Shown here: in pieces, positions 49,801 to 62,031 of the stretch
Layout of the letters: each line of letters opens with the position of its first letter
Numbering within the stretch: position 1 is the stretch's first letter
Assembly (NCBI GenBank): GCA_030268105.1
Contig: BSDZ01000028.1
Span: forward strand, 248,001-312,000
Length of the DNA: 64,000 nucleotides
Direction of reading: 5' to 3'
Source of the DNA: Volvox africanus
Lineage: Eukaryota > Chlorophyta > Chlorophyceae > Chlamydomonadales > Volvocaceae
Position numbers and translations under genes: made by a program
Notes under the pieces: model-generated
What the model was told of the DNA's origin: nothing
The model's database searches: none
Seen by the model: the letters and a program-made list of their open reading frames with translations, nothing else

Positions 49801-51590
49801 CAACCGCCAACAACCTAGTAATTGCGCACTTGGCCGTGGCTGGACCAGAAAATCTGGATATACAGAACTGACACAGAGCAGGGGACTATTGACAGGGTTT
49901 TGGTTACACAGCCCATCGAACCTCCGTCGCCTAAACCGCTTCTAAAAGCTGGTTTGTCCGTCGCCTTGACGCCGGAGCTTCGCGGTCTCATATCTAAGAC
50001 TGAGAACCCTTTGGGTTTGGGGTGGGTTTCGGACGGGATGTAAGGGTTTAAGGGTGCAGGGTGTTCCTTCACTGGGCTCATGGAATCATCCCTACTCCCT
50101 CTCATCGAATCCCTGGTTCTTTTGTTGAATTGCATTTATTATTTGATACTATTTTTGTCAATTTTTATTCATGTCAATTTTGTCGTCACTCTTCTCACTT
50201 CGAAGGTTTCGTTCTGCACCGCGTGCTCAAGACGCTGGATCGTAGCCGCAGTTTGGAGATGCAGATGAGCCGCATGGCACCAGAGGCGGCTGTGGAGCAC
50301 TACTACCGCACTCTGCTGGGTCCCAACTGGCGAGAGCAGTTCCAGGAGGACTGGGAAAAGGCGGTGAAGGACGTCAACGAGGGGCTTGTGACAGGTGCGG
50401 AGGTTAAGCCGCCATTCTGTGGGCATGAGCTGGCTGTGTTTTGGGCCAAGTGGGATGGGCGATGCGAAGGAGTCCAAGAGGCTAAGATAAAATTTCAGAC
50501 TTTCCCCGAAGTTTCGTTATTGCCTTGACTAGCAGCTTGCTCGCACCTTGAGGCATCGTCATCCTGCGCCCTCTGTCCTGCACAGACGAAATTAACCAAG
50601 AAAAGCGGCGTATGACCGCGGCACAGCTACGACGCATGGAGGTGGAGGAGTGGGACAAACAGCGCATGAAGAACTTCTATCTGGCGTCCTTCGGTGGCCT
50701 TCGCTGGTTTGACCAGATGGAGGCGGCGCTGCACAACCCGATGTTCATTGAGTCGCGTGGCTGGACTGATCCGGTGCAAAACTGGGTTGGAGAGAACCGC
50801 ACCTACATGAACGACCTGGCTGACGGCAAGGTAGGCCAGGAAGTAAGCTTGCCAGTTCGAAGAGAATTTGAGAAGTTGCATTTGTAATACGTGTGAGCTT
50901 GTGAGCTTTTTCGCGTGTGGTATTTTGGTAGTGATGGTAATGTGATTTGTAAGGCTTCCTGATAAGAACCAGGTACTGTAGGTTCACAATCAACAGAAGG
51001 GGGATCTGGGGTTATGCGTGTGCAGTGGTGACCGTGAATAATATATTTTGACGTGTTTCTGCAGTCCCTGCAGTTGCCTGGTTGGTTGATCGTTGTCGTT
51101 GAACTCATATCGGCACCGCACATCTTGACATGCAGGCCACGGTCTTCACTCCACGTAGAGCTTAACTGATGGACTCTTCTTTCCGCAGCTTTGTTCACAA
51201 TCTAGATATTAAAATTAACATTAAAATGCTTTATTTTCAGCTTTTCATTAGTGTTGATAAACGGTGTTCATTCTTCACTTTGGATTATCCGTCTTGACCC
51301 CTGTCTTGACCCCTGTCCCTCCTCTCTGTACCGCCATTTCTTCCTCTCCGTCCATAAACTTTCGGTACATGCAGTACACGTCTGATGTTGGCAAACTCGC
51401 TCTGCGACTCAAGGAGACTGAGCTAGGTCGCCCCCTCCATGACAAGGAGCGCGCTAATGCGTTGTCACGCGGTGCACAGCTGGCAGGGGGCTTGGGCGGG
51501 GGCGGGGGCGAGGGGGCCAAGGGCTCAGATCTGGTCGCTGCGGCATTGGAGGCGGGGGGTATGCTGGAGCAGCGACAGACAAAGAGATGA
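46806..51590 (+). CDS. Unknown 482-aa protein, host gene of two intronic snoRNAs
   Basis: Eight exons join in phase: 46806-46868, 46945-47076, 47161-47262, 47367-47661, 48501-48707, 50206-50394, 50586-50830, 51375-51590 (TGA). The ATG at 46806 is in a GCCGCC-like context. The N-terminal half is acidic and helical. Exon 5 gives a strongly basic helical stretch (LHQVRKRLSRAQRLWWRLED). Exons 6 and 7 are Arg/Glu/Trp-rich (for example HYYRTLLGPNWREQFQEDWE and DPVQNWVGENRTYMNDLADG). The tail is Gly/Ala-rich. There is no membrane segment and no clear targeting peptide. I do not recognise the family. The consistent phase, splice signals and conserved-looking Trp-rich blocks make it a real gene; function unknown. 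Intron 5 (48708-50205) holds two box C/D snoRNAs on the same strand. Confidence 0.8.
49144..49228 (+). ncRNA. Box C/D snoRNA, intronic copy 1
   Basis: All parts of a C/D snoRNA are in order: terminal stem GGTTGC (49144-49149) with GCAACC (49223-49228), C box GTGATGA (49151-49157), D' CTGA (49174-49177), C' TGATGA (49188-49193), D CTGA (49219-49222). It is 85 nt long and lies in sense in intron 5 of the 482-aa gene, the usual place for processing from a spliced intron. The guide before D' is ACATTCCTCGTC and the one before D is TAGAAGACTATTTAT. Targets were not identified. It would direct 2'-O-methylation of rRNA or snRNA, or assist pre-rRNA processing. Confidence 0.85.
49718..49805 (+). ncRNA. 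Box C/D snoRNA, intronic copy 2 (paralogue)
   Basis: Same layout as copy 1: terminal stem GGTTGC (49718-49723) with GCAACC (49800-49805), C box GTGATGA (49725-49731), D' CTGA (49748-49751), C' TGATGA (49762-49767), D CTGA (49796-49799). The D'-side guide region (CATTCCTCGTC) is the same as in copy 1, whereas the region before D has changed (ends GAAGGCAATACTTAT). This suggests a tandem duplication with one guide kept and the other re-specified or lost. Confidence 0.85.
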
Positions 51591-51688
51591 TTTTGGACAG
51601 GACCCGTGTAATTTTTACGCATCAGACAGCTGCGAAACTTATGGTGTCGAGAAGGCTTCTGCACTGTTCAGTTGCGCTTGCACATTCG

Positions 51689-51693
51689 TGTAA
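51689..51693 (+). promoter_or_regulatory. Possible TGTAA polyadenylation signal of the 482-aa gene
   Basis: TGTAA about 100 nt after the stop; another copy lies at 51607-51611, only 17 nt after it. The motif is short, so the assignment is tentative. Confidence 0.3.
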
Positions 51694-51869
51694 ACATTTG
51701 GGTTATGGATCGACGCATCGTTGATGAAGGACCATGGAATTCAAAACTGTTTATACAGCTTGTGCAGTCGTGCTCACAATTCGTTAAGCAGTTACGCAGC
51801 GCAATGCAATAGCTATTTCGTAAGCTATGGTTGTGTATCATATTAACAAAATGCAAGAGGCGAATGTGC

Positions 51870-51937
51870 ACTTGCAGCTTTGCTGCTAGCTGCTTGAATG
51901 AAACGTGTGATCTGTACCATCAATTTATAAATATACA
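51870..51937 (+). repeat. Diverged relative of the start of the array unit
   Basis: Reads CTTGCAGCTTTGCTGCTAGC, then a TTGA..G...GAA/GTG.TCTGTACCATCAAT pattern, close to the unit start at 53172 (CTGCAGCTTTGCCGCTAGC, then ...TCTGTCATCAATATC). About 65 bp, aligned by eye. Confidence 0.5.
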
Positions 51938-54072
51938 AATATATTTCAAAATTTCAATATTCAATTCCTAAATGTAAAAATGCTTGTGTGTTGTAGTATA
52001 ACCATTTTAACGAGCATTTCATGCCATTACGAATTATTGTTGTCCAGCTATAATTTTGCTACCTAGTAAGGGCACCACCTGGAGGGCAGGGGAGGAGGGC
52101 CATAGGATGTGCCATCCCCGCACAGCCCTCCCTCTTCCGCGATTTGCGAAAAGAAACGGTGCCAAAACGTTCCTGCAGGTACATGATAGGTCTATATAGT
52201 TATTTTGCCTCCCGAAGTACGTTGTAACGGGATTTCCGTCACTTAGGTTAAGAGAGTGTACGAGTTCTATTGAACGCCTTTAATCTCCAGACCTCCACTC
52301 TCGCTCCCTGGAGCCCATATGGGCAGCGACCCTTCAGCGACCGTTGCGTGGTGCTCCGAAGTTAGGTTGTTGTTAGCTTCACTGTTAAATTAGTTAGTCA
52401 TATTGTTGATTGTTATTATTGCTGTTATTATTATGGTTTGTACGGAACGCTTGGATGATCAGCCCAGTACTCGTTACACTCCTCACCCTTAAGCTGCTGA
52501 CGTCCTGTTTGTGAACACATAGTGGGGCATTTTGGGGTTAAGGATTGGGGTCTGGCTACATCGGATTAGCAGCATCACAAGTAGCTTAAGAGCTATACCT
52601 TAGATCAATTCAGACAGAACGACCACGCCATTAACGGTCTGTGTTCTGCCTGACGACAGCCCAGTAGTCAGGGAGCGCTTGCGGGGAATTGGTTCGATTG
52701 CGAGCCGGCTCCTAGGTGTTACACTCAACACCGTAACCCATCCATATAATGAGATAGTGTGAGGGCTTCTTGCCCGGTTTCTTGAGTTTATGATCCAAAA
52801 AATGCCTTGAACTTCTTATTCAAGGTAATCGTTGATTAGTTCCGGTCGTGGGGTGTGTGGGTTAAGTCAATAATCTTTCCACGTTCCAAAAAGGAAGGTA
52901 TAAAAACCGGATGAATTTGCTGTATTATTTAAGCAGCGGTCCCAATCCTTTCCATTAAAGGGAATGGACAAACCCATCAAGGGAGGAATTTACGTGTTGC
53001 AGTTGAGTGCAATCAAGTCCTGAGGTTCTTGGTAGTGAGTGGAACAAGATCTCGAGGGTTACAAGAAGCAGGGATGCGATGGCATCTGCAAAGCGTTTCT
53101 GCTTGGCCGGAGCCTCTGCAAATGATTTGACACTACGGCAGGGACATGAACATGAAAAGGGGATGGGGCATCTGCAGCTTTGCCGCTAGCTATCTACTTG
53201 ATTGTACGAATCTCTGTCATCAATATCTTGATATAGATATACGTATATATATATATATATGCATGTGTGTGTGTAGCAGCCATGTGTACGGCAGATACGG
53301 CACACGTTCGTTTCTGTCAACAATGATATAACATGCAAGACGCACCTTGGGTCGCACTTAGATCTGAGCACAACGTCTGTGCCTATTCAAGGGAGTTGAA
53401 AAAGCATATAATTCAAGCAAGGCAATTCAAGCAAGCCAATAAAGACGCCCAACAAACAGCTTTGTGCGGTATGCATTTCAGTTTTTATACCATGTTTTCT
53501 ATTTATTGCATTTCATCATATCATGTAGCTGGTTAGGATATTAATTTGTTGTGTGTGGGATAGGGGGGTACATCACCTGTGGCCACTAACCTGGCAGTCC
53601 CTACCTTCCCCGGTATTTCGAGGCACCCTCATCCGGTCTCCCATGCCGACTTCTCCGAATTCAGTGCTCTTCCCGGGTTCAGCACCCACCACGGGCATCC
53701 AGCGGAATCTGCCGAATCAACTAAGGCGTCAACTCCGCTCCTGGTCACCTCGCAGGTCACTATAATCGGGTCCTTCACCGTCCATCGACATGGGGGCACC
53801 CACGCCCTCTGCCTGTGGAGGGTCTTTGGCCCGCTCATATATATATATATATACGTGTGATATGTGTACATACAACTTTATTTCAAAAAACATGATAGGA
53901 ACATGTGTATATGATGCACATTATAATGTGTGCATACCATGCATCATCCAAAAGGTGAATGAATCAATGTGATCTGCACGGCAACATGTGCTTGGACAGC
54001 TCTCTAGGTAGATGGGGTTGTATTGTATTGTATTGTGTTATGTGCGTTGGGGGGGATAGGCGTGCTGACAAT

Positions 54073-54153
54073 GCGGCCGTGCCCGAGTGGTTAAGGGGTC
54101 TGACTCGAAATCAGATGGGATTTCCCGCATAGGTTCGAATCCTGTCGACCGCG
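54073..54153 (+). tRNA. tRNA-Ser(CGA), unit 1
   Basis: Class II cloverleaf: acceptor GCGGCCG/CGACCGC with one C-A mismatch (positions 5-68), D arm with GTGGTTAAG, anticodon arm TCTGA-CTCGAAA-TCAGA (anticodon CGA), long variable arm, T arm with TTCGAAT. B box GGTTCGAATCC is intact. No T run of four or more within about 100 nt downstream. Confidence 0.88.
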
Positions 54154-55409
54154 GCGCGCCTCCAGTCTTACATGATGTGATCATGACATCGAGCAACAGG
54201 AGTATGTGGGGGAGTGATGATGATGATATGATTAAAATGCATATATACGGCGCATGTCCAATGCTCTGCTGTGCATGTAAACCTGATGTTGCGGCCAACA
54301 TGCTTCATAATTATATAGTGCCAGGGTTGTATTCAGCCATCCATTCTATTGGTTCCCCTATAAATGCAATGGGCATGTGTACATACATACAGCAGGTTGA
54401 TGGCCACCTGTCACATATGGCAGGTTATAGTGCATAGTATAGTGTACATACAGCAGGTTGATGGCCACCTGTCATATTGCATGCAGACTAATCAGACATA
54501 TCAGACATTTGCGCATAGCAGCATACACCTACATATCCTGCTGCCAGCCCACACACATGCCAAGCAGGCAACCTGCCAAGAGGCATGTATGGATCCAAGC
54601 TAATAAATGAACATCCTATGAATTCATACCGATCAAATTTCAAGCAAGGTACGCAGCAGGTGCTCGCTCCACGCTACATAAAAACAAACTTATACGTACA
54701 CGTGTACAGGCTAGGTGTGGGGCCACATTACATCTGCACACGCACAAACACAAAAACACATACACACACATATATATATAATAACATAATATAATATGAT
54801 ATATGATATATGATATATGATATATGATATGATATGATATAGATATAGATATATTATATATTATATATTATTATATGATATAATAATAATTATTATAATA
54901 TATATATATAATATATATATATAGATAATATATTATAATAATATATAATATATATATATTATAATAATATATATATATATATTATTATATGATATGATAT
55001 GATATGATATAATATAATATGATATATGATATATGATATATGATATATGATATATGATATATGATATATGATATGATATAATATAATATAAGTATAACAT
55101 ATTATTATATATAATATATTATATATTATATATAAATGTATACACACATACACAAGCGCATATCTATGTACCAGATTTGGTTCTGCACGGCGCACCACGT
55201 TTAGGTAGGTGCACCTGCATGGTGCGTGCTATCTGTGTGAATATGTACATATTTCGTTCACATACACGTATGATGTACCAGACCGTACATGCAGATAGTT
55301 GTGTGACCCACAGAGCGATACAAGCAGAGGCGCGCATGGCCTCTCATACCACGACCTGCAGATACATTTTGGAGGGCTTGTGTCGTACAATAAATAGGGG
55401 AGTAAGAGG

Positions 55410-55490
55410 CGCGGTCGACAGGATTCGAACCTATGCGGGAGATCCCATCTGATTTCTAGTCAGACCCCTTAACCACTCGGGCACGACCGC
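55410..55490 (-). tRNA. tRNA-Ser(AGA), unit 1
   Basis: Class II cloverleaf with a fully paired acceptor stem GCGGTCG/CGACCGC, anticodon arm TCTGA-CTAGAAA-TCAGA (anticodon AGA, likely inosine-modified) and variable arm GGGATCTCCC. It differs from the CGA gene in the same unit at only three positions that I can see: acceptor 5, anticodon 34 and one variable-arm base. No nearby T run. Confidence 0.9.
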
Positions 55491-56732
55491 ATGGGCTGTT
55501 CAAAAGGTGACACAAACCGGCCCTGACCCACAGCGCGCGACGACCAGCCCGCACCTCAATCTCTGCAATCCAAACGAGCACCGTGCGTGTCTGGATGCAC
55601 CAAGACACATAGATAGCAGCAGCTGCAGTTCATTCTGAAAAGAAACACACGAAACGAAGCTCGTATGCACGAGCACACACGTAGGTGACAGCAGCAGGAA
55701 GACACGCACTAGCTAGAGTGGCTTTAGTTGTAGAAGAGTAAGGCGACAAGGACAGGACCACAGGGGTCAGGCGCCACGCAGGTGGCACCATATGATGACA
55801 CATCATGCGCACCTGCAGCTTTGCCGCTAGCTATCTACTTGATTGTACGAATCTCTGTCATCAATATCTTGATATAGATATACGTATATATATATATATA
55901 TATATATGCATGTGTGTGTGTAGCAGCCATGTGTACGGCAGATACGGCACACGTTCGTTTCTGTCAACAATGATATAACATGCAAGACGCACCTTGGGTC
56001 GCACTTAGATCTGAGCACAACGTCTGTGCCTATTCAAGGGAGTTGAAAAAGCATATAATTCAAGCAAGGCAATTCAAGCAAGCCAATAAAGACGCCCAAC
56101 AAACAGCTTTGTGCGGTATGCATGCATTTCCACACATTTCAGTTTTTATACCATGTTTTCTATTTATTGCATTTCATCATATCATGTAGCTGGTTAGGAT
56201 ATTAATTTGTTGTGTGTGGGATAGGGGGGTACATCACCTGTGGCCACTAACCTGGCAGTCCCTACCTTCCCCGGTATTTCGAGGCACCCTCATCCGGTCT
56301 CCCATGCCGACTTCTCCGAATTCAGTGCTCTTCCCGGGTTCAGCACCCACCACGGGCATCCAGCGGAATCTGCCGAATCAACTAAGGCGTCAACTCCGCT
56401 CCTGGTCACCTCGCAGGTCACTATAATCGGGTCCTTCACCGTCCATCGACATGGGGGCACCCACGCCCTCTGCCTGTGGAGGGTCTTTGGCCCGCTCATA
56501 TATATATATATATACGTGTGATATGTGTACATACAACTTTATTTCAAAAAACATGATAGGAACATGTGTATATGATGCACATTATAATGTGTGCATACCA
56601 TGCATCATCCAAAAGGTGAATGAATCAATGTGATCTGCACGGCAACATGTGCTTGGACAGCTCTCTAGGTAGATGGGGTTGTATTGTATTGTATTGTGTT
56701 ATGTGCGTTGGGGGGATAGGCGTGCTGACAAT

Positions 56733-56813
56733 GCGGCCGTGCCCGAGTGGTTAAGGGGTCTGACTCGAAATCAGATGGGATTTCCCGCATAGGTTCGAAT
56801 CCTGTCGACCGCG
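56733..56813 (+). tRNA. tRNA-Ser(CGA), unit 2
   Basis: Identical to the unit 1 copy, including the C-A acceptor mismatch and absence of a downstream T run. Confidence 0.88.
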
Positions 56814-58030
56814 GCGCGCCTCCAGTCTTACATGATGTGATCATGACATCGAGCAACAGGAGTATGTGGGGGAGTGATGATGATGATATGATTAAAATGC
56901 ATATATACGGCGCATGTCCAATGCTCTGCTGTGCATGTAAACCTGATGTTGCGGCCAACATGCTTCATAATTATATAGTGCCAGGGTTGTATTCAGCCAT
57001 CCATTCTATTGGTTCCCCTATAAATGCAATGGGCATGTGTACATACATACAGCAGGTTGATGGCCACCTGTCACATATGGCAGGTTATAGTGCATAGTAT
57101 AGTGTACATACAGCAGGTTGATGGCCACCTGTCATATTGCATGCAGACTAATCAGACATATCAGACATTTGCGCATAGCAGCATACACCTACATATCCTG
57201 CTGCCAGCCCACACACATGCCAAGCAGGCAACCTGCCAAGAGGCATGTATGGATCCAAGCTAATAAATGAACATCCTATGAATTCATACCGATCAAATTT
57301 CAAGCAAGGTACGCAGCAGGTGCTCGCTCCACGCTACATAAAAACAAACTTATACGTACACGTGTACAGGCTAGGTGTGGGGCCACATTACATCTGCACA
57401 CGCACAAACACAAAAACACATACACACACATATATATATAATAACATAATATAATATGATATATGATATATGATATATGATATATGATATGATATAATAT
57501 AGATATAGATATAGATATATTATATATTATTATATGATATAATAATAATTATTATAAGATATATATAATATATATATATATAGATAATATATTATAATAA
57601 TATATAATTTATATATATAATAATAATATATATATATATTATATGATATGATATGATATAATATAATATGATATATGATATATGATATATGATATAATAT
57701 AATATAATATAAGTATAACATATTATTATATATAATATATTATATATTATATATAAATGTATACACACATACACAAGCGCATATCTATGTACCAGATTTG
57801 GTTCTGCACGGTGCACCACGTTTAGGTAGGTGCACCTGCATGGTGCGTGCTATCTGTGTGAATATGTACATATTTCGTTCACATACACGTATGATGTACC
57901 AGACCGTACATGCAGATAGTTGTGTGACCCACAGAGCGATACAAGCAGAGGCGCGCATGGCCTCTCATACCACGACCTGCAGATACATTTTGGAGGGCTT
58001 GTGTCGTACAATAAATAGGGGAGTAAGAGG

Positions 58031-58111
58031 CGCGGTCGACAGGATTCGAACCTATGCGGGAGATCCCATCTGATTTCTAGTCAGACCCCTTAACCACTCG
58101 GGCACGACCGC
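58031..58111 (-). tRNA. tRNA-Ser(AGA), unit 2
   Basis: Identical to the unit 1 AGA copy, with a fully paired acceptor stem. Confidence 0.9.
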
Positions 58112-58505
58112 ATGGGCTGTTCAAAAGGTGGCACAAACCGGCCCTGACCCACAGCGCGCGACGACCAGCCCGCACCTCAATCTCTGCAATCCAAACGAGC
58201 ACCGTGCGTGTCTGGATGCACCAAGACACATAGATAGCAGCAGCTGCAGTTCATTCTGAAAAGAAACACACGAAACGAAGCTCGTATGCACGAGCACACA
58301 CGTAGGTGACAGCAGCAGGAAGACACGCACTAGCTAGAGTGGCTTTAGTTGTAGAAGAGTAAGGCGACAAGGACAGGACCACAGGGGTCAGGCGCCACGC
58401 AGGTGGCACCATATGATGACACATCATGCGCACCTGCAGCTTTGCCGCTAGCTATCTACTTGATTGTACGAATCTCTGTCATCAATATCTTGATATAGAT
58501 ATACG

Positions 58506-58540
<35 letters not shown>

Positions 58541-59358
58541 AGCAGCCATGTGTACGGCAGATACGGCACACGTTCGTTTCTGTCAACAATGATATAACAT
58601 GCAAGACGCACCTTGGGTCGCACTTAGATCTGAGCACAACGTCTGTGCCTATTCAAGGGAGTTGAAAAAGCATATAATTCAAGCAAGGCAATTCAAGCAA
58701 GCCAATAAAGACGCCCAACAAACAGCTTTGTGCGGTATGCATGCATTTCCACACATTTCAGTTTTTATACCATGTTTTCTATTTATTGCATTTCATCATA
58801 TCATGTAGCTGGTTAGGATATTAATTTGTTGTGTGTGGGATAGGGGGGTACATCACCTGTGGCCACTAACCTGGCAGTCCCTACCTTCCCCGGTATTTCG
58901 AGGCACCCTCATCCGGTCTCCCATGCCGACTTCTCCGAATTCAGTGCTCTTCCCGGGTTCAGCACCCACCACGGGCATCCAGCGGAATCTGCCGAATCAA
59001 CTAAGGCGTCAACTCCGCTCCTGGTCACCTCGCAGGTCACTATAATCGGGTCCTTCACCGTCCATCGACATGGGGGCACCCACGCCCTCTGCCTGTGGAG
59101 GGTCTTTGGCCCGCTCATATATATATATATATATATATACGTGTGATATGTGTACATACAACTTTATTTCAAAAAACATGATAGGAACATGTGTATATGA
59201 TGCACATTATAATGTGTGCATACCATGCATCATCCAAAAGGTGAATGAATCAATGTGATCTGCACGGCAACATGTGCTTGGACAGCTCTCTAGGTAGATG
59301 GGGTTGTATTGTATTGTATTGTGTTGTGTGCGTTGGGGGGGATAGGCGTGCTGACAAT

Positions 59359-59439
59359 GCGGCCGTGCCCGAGTGGTTAAGGGGTCTGACTCGAAATCAG
59401 ATGGGATTTCCCGCATAGGTTCGAATCCTGTCGACCGCG
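59359..59439 (+). tRNA. tRNA-Ser(CGA), unit 3
   Basis: Identical to the other CGA copies. Confidence 0.88.
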
Positions 59440-60625
59440 GCGCGCCTCCAGTCTTACATGATGTGATCATGACATCGAGCAACAGGAGTATGTGGGGGAG
59501 TGATGATGATGATATGATTAAAATGCATATATACGGCGCATGTCCAATGCTCTGCTGTGCATTAAACCTGATGTTGCGGCCAACATGCTTCATAATTATA
59601 TAGTGCCAGGGTTGTATTCAGCCATCCATTCTATTGGTTCCCCTATAAATGCAATGGGCATGTGTACATACATACAGCAGGTTGATGGCCACCTGTCACA
59701 TATGGCAGGTTATAGTGCATAGTATAGTGTACATACAGCAGGTTGATGGCCACCTGTCATATTGCATGCAGACTAATCAGACATATCAGACATTTGCGCA
59801 TAGCAGCATACACCTACATATCCTGCTGCCAGCCCACACACATGCCAAGCAGGCAACCTGCCAAGAGGCATGTATGGATCCAAGCTAATAAATGAACATC
59901 CTATGAATTCATACCGATCAAATTTCAAGCAAGGTACGCAGCAGGTGCTCGCTCCACGCTACATAAAAACAAACTTATACGTACACGTGTACAGGCTAGG
60001 TGTGGGGCCACATTACATCTGCACACGCACAAACACAAAAACACATACACACACATATATATATAATAACATAATATAATATGATATATGATATATGATA
60101 TATGATATGATATAATATAGATATAGATATAGATAATAATTATTATAAGATATATATATAATATATATATAGATAATATATTATAATAATATATAATTTA
60201 TATATATTATAATAATATATATATATTATTATATTATATGATATGATATGATATAATATAATATGATATATGATATATGATATATGATATAATATAATAT
60301 AATATAAGTATAACATATTATTATATATAATATATTATATATTATATATAAATGTATACACACATACACAAGCGCATATCTATGTACCAGATTTGGTTCT
60401 GCACGGCGCACCACGTTTAGGTAGGTGCACCTGCATGGTGCGTGCTATCTGTGTGAATATGTACATATTTCGTTCACATACACGTATGATGTACCAGACC
60501 GTACATGCAGATAGTTGTGTGACCCACAGAGCGATACAAGCAGAGGCGCGCATGGCCTCTCATACCACGACCTGCAGATACATTTTGGAGGGCTTGTGTC
60601 GTACAATAAATAGGGGAGTAAGAGG

Positions 60626-60706
60626 CGCGGTCGACAGGATTCGAACCTATGCGGGAGATCCCATCTGATTTCTAGTCAGACCCCTTAACCACTCGGGCAC
60701 GACCGC
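60626..60706 (-). tRNA. tRNA-Ser(AGA), unit 3
   Basis: Identical to the other AGA copies. Confidence 0.9.
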
Positions 60707-61100
60707 ATGGGCTGTTCAAAAGGTGGCACAAACCGGCCCTGACCCACAGCGCGCGACGACCAGCCCGCACCTCAATCTCTGCAATCCAAACGAGCACCGT
60801 GCGTGTCTGGATGCACCAAGACACATAGATAGCAGCAGCTGCAGTTCATTCTGAAAAGAAACACACGAAACGAAGCTCGTATGCACGAGCACACACGTAG
60901 GTGACAGCAGCAGGAAGACACGCACTAGCTAGAGTGGCTTTAGTTGTAGAAGAGTAAGGCGACAAGGACAGGACCACAGGGGTCAGGCGCCACGCAGGTG
61001 GCACCATATGATGACACATCATGCGCACCTGCAGCTTTGCCGCTAGCTATCTACTTGATTGTACGAATCTCTGTCATCAATATCTTGATATAGATATACG

Positions 61101-61135
<35 letters not shown>

Positions 61136-61950
61136 AGCAGCCATGTGTACGGCAGATACGGCACACGTTCGTTTCTGTCAACAATGATATAACATGCAAG
61201 ACGCACCTTGGGTCGCACTTAGATCTGAGCACAACGTCTGTGCCTATTCAAGGGAGTTGAAAAAGCATATAATTCAAGCAAGGCAATTCAAGCAAGCCAA
61301 TAAAGACGCCCAACAAACAGCTTTGTGCGGTATGCATGCATTTCCACACATTTCAGTTTTTATACCATGTTTTCTATTTATTGCATTTCATCATATCATG
61401 TAGCTGGTTAGGATATTAATTTGTTGTGTGTGGGATAGGGGGGTACATCACCTGTGGCCACTAACCTGGCAGTCCCTACCTTCCCCGGTATTTCGAGGCA
61501 CCCTCATCCGGTCTCCCATGCCGACTTCTCCGAATTCAGTGCTCTTCCCGGGTTCAGCACCCACCACGGGCATCCAGCGGAATCTGCCGAATCAACTAAG
61601 GCGTCAACTCCGCTCCTGGTCACCTCGCAGGTCACTATAATCGGGTCCTTCACCGTCCATCGACATGGGGGCACCCACGCCCTCTGCCTGTGGAGGGTCT
61701 TTGGCCCGCTCATATATATATATATATATATACGTGTGATATGTGTACATACAACTTTATTTCAAAAAACATGATAGGAACATGTGTATATGATGCACAT
61801 TATAATGTGTGCATACCATGCATCATCCAAAAGGTGAATGAATCAATGTGATCTGCACGGCAACATGTGCTTGGACAGCTCTCTAGGTAGATGGGGTTGT
61901 ATTGTATTGTATTGTGTTATGTGCATTGGGGGGATAGGCGTGCTGACAAT

Positions 61951-62031
61951 GCGGCCGTGCCCGAGTGGTTAAGGGGTCTGACTCGAAATCAGATGGGATT
62001 TCCCGCATAGGTTCGAATCCTGTCGACCGCG
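61951..62031 (+). tRNA. tRNA-Ser(CGA), unit 4
   Basis: Identical to the other CGA copies. Confidence 0.88.

Larger units (their letters stand above)
51591..53171. other. AT-rich intergenic stretch before the tandem array; no gene seen
   Basis: Contains the 3' region of the 482-aa gene and a short diverged relative of the array-unit start (51870-51937). No tRNA, rRNA or coding exon could be supported. Confidence 0.55.

Noticed and set aside
52330..52370. GCTCCGAAGTTAG, resembling an internal part of 5S rRNA
   Set aside because: Flanking sequence does not fit 5S rRNA; match limited to about 12 bases.
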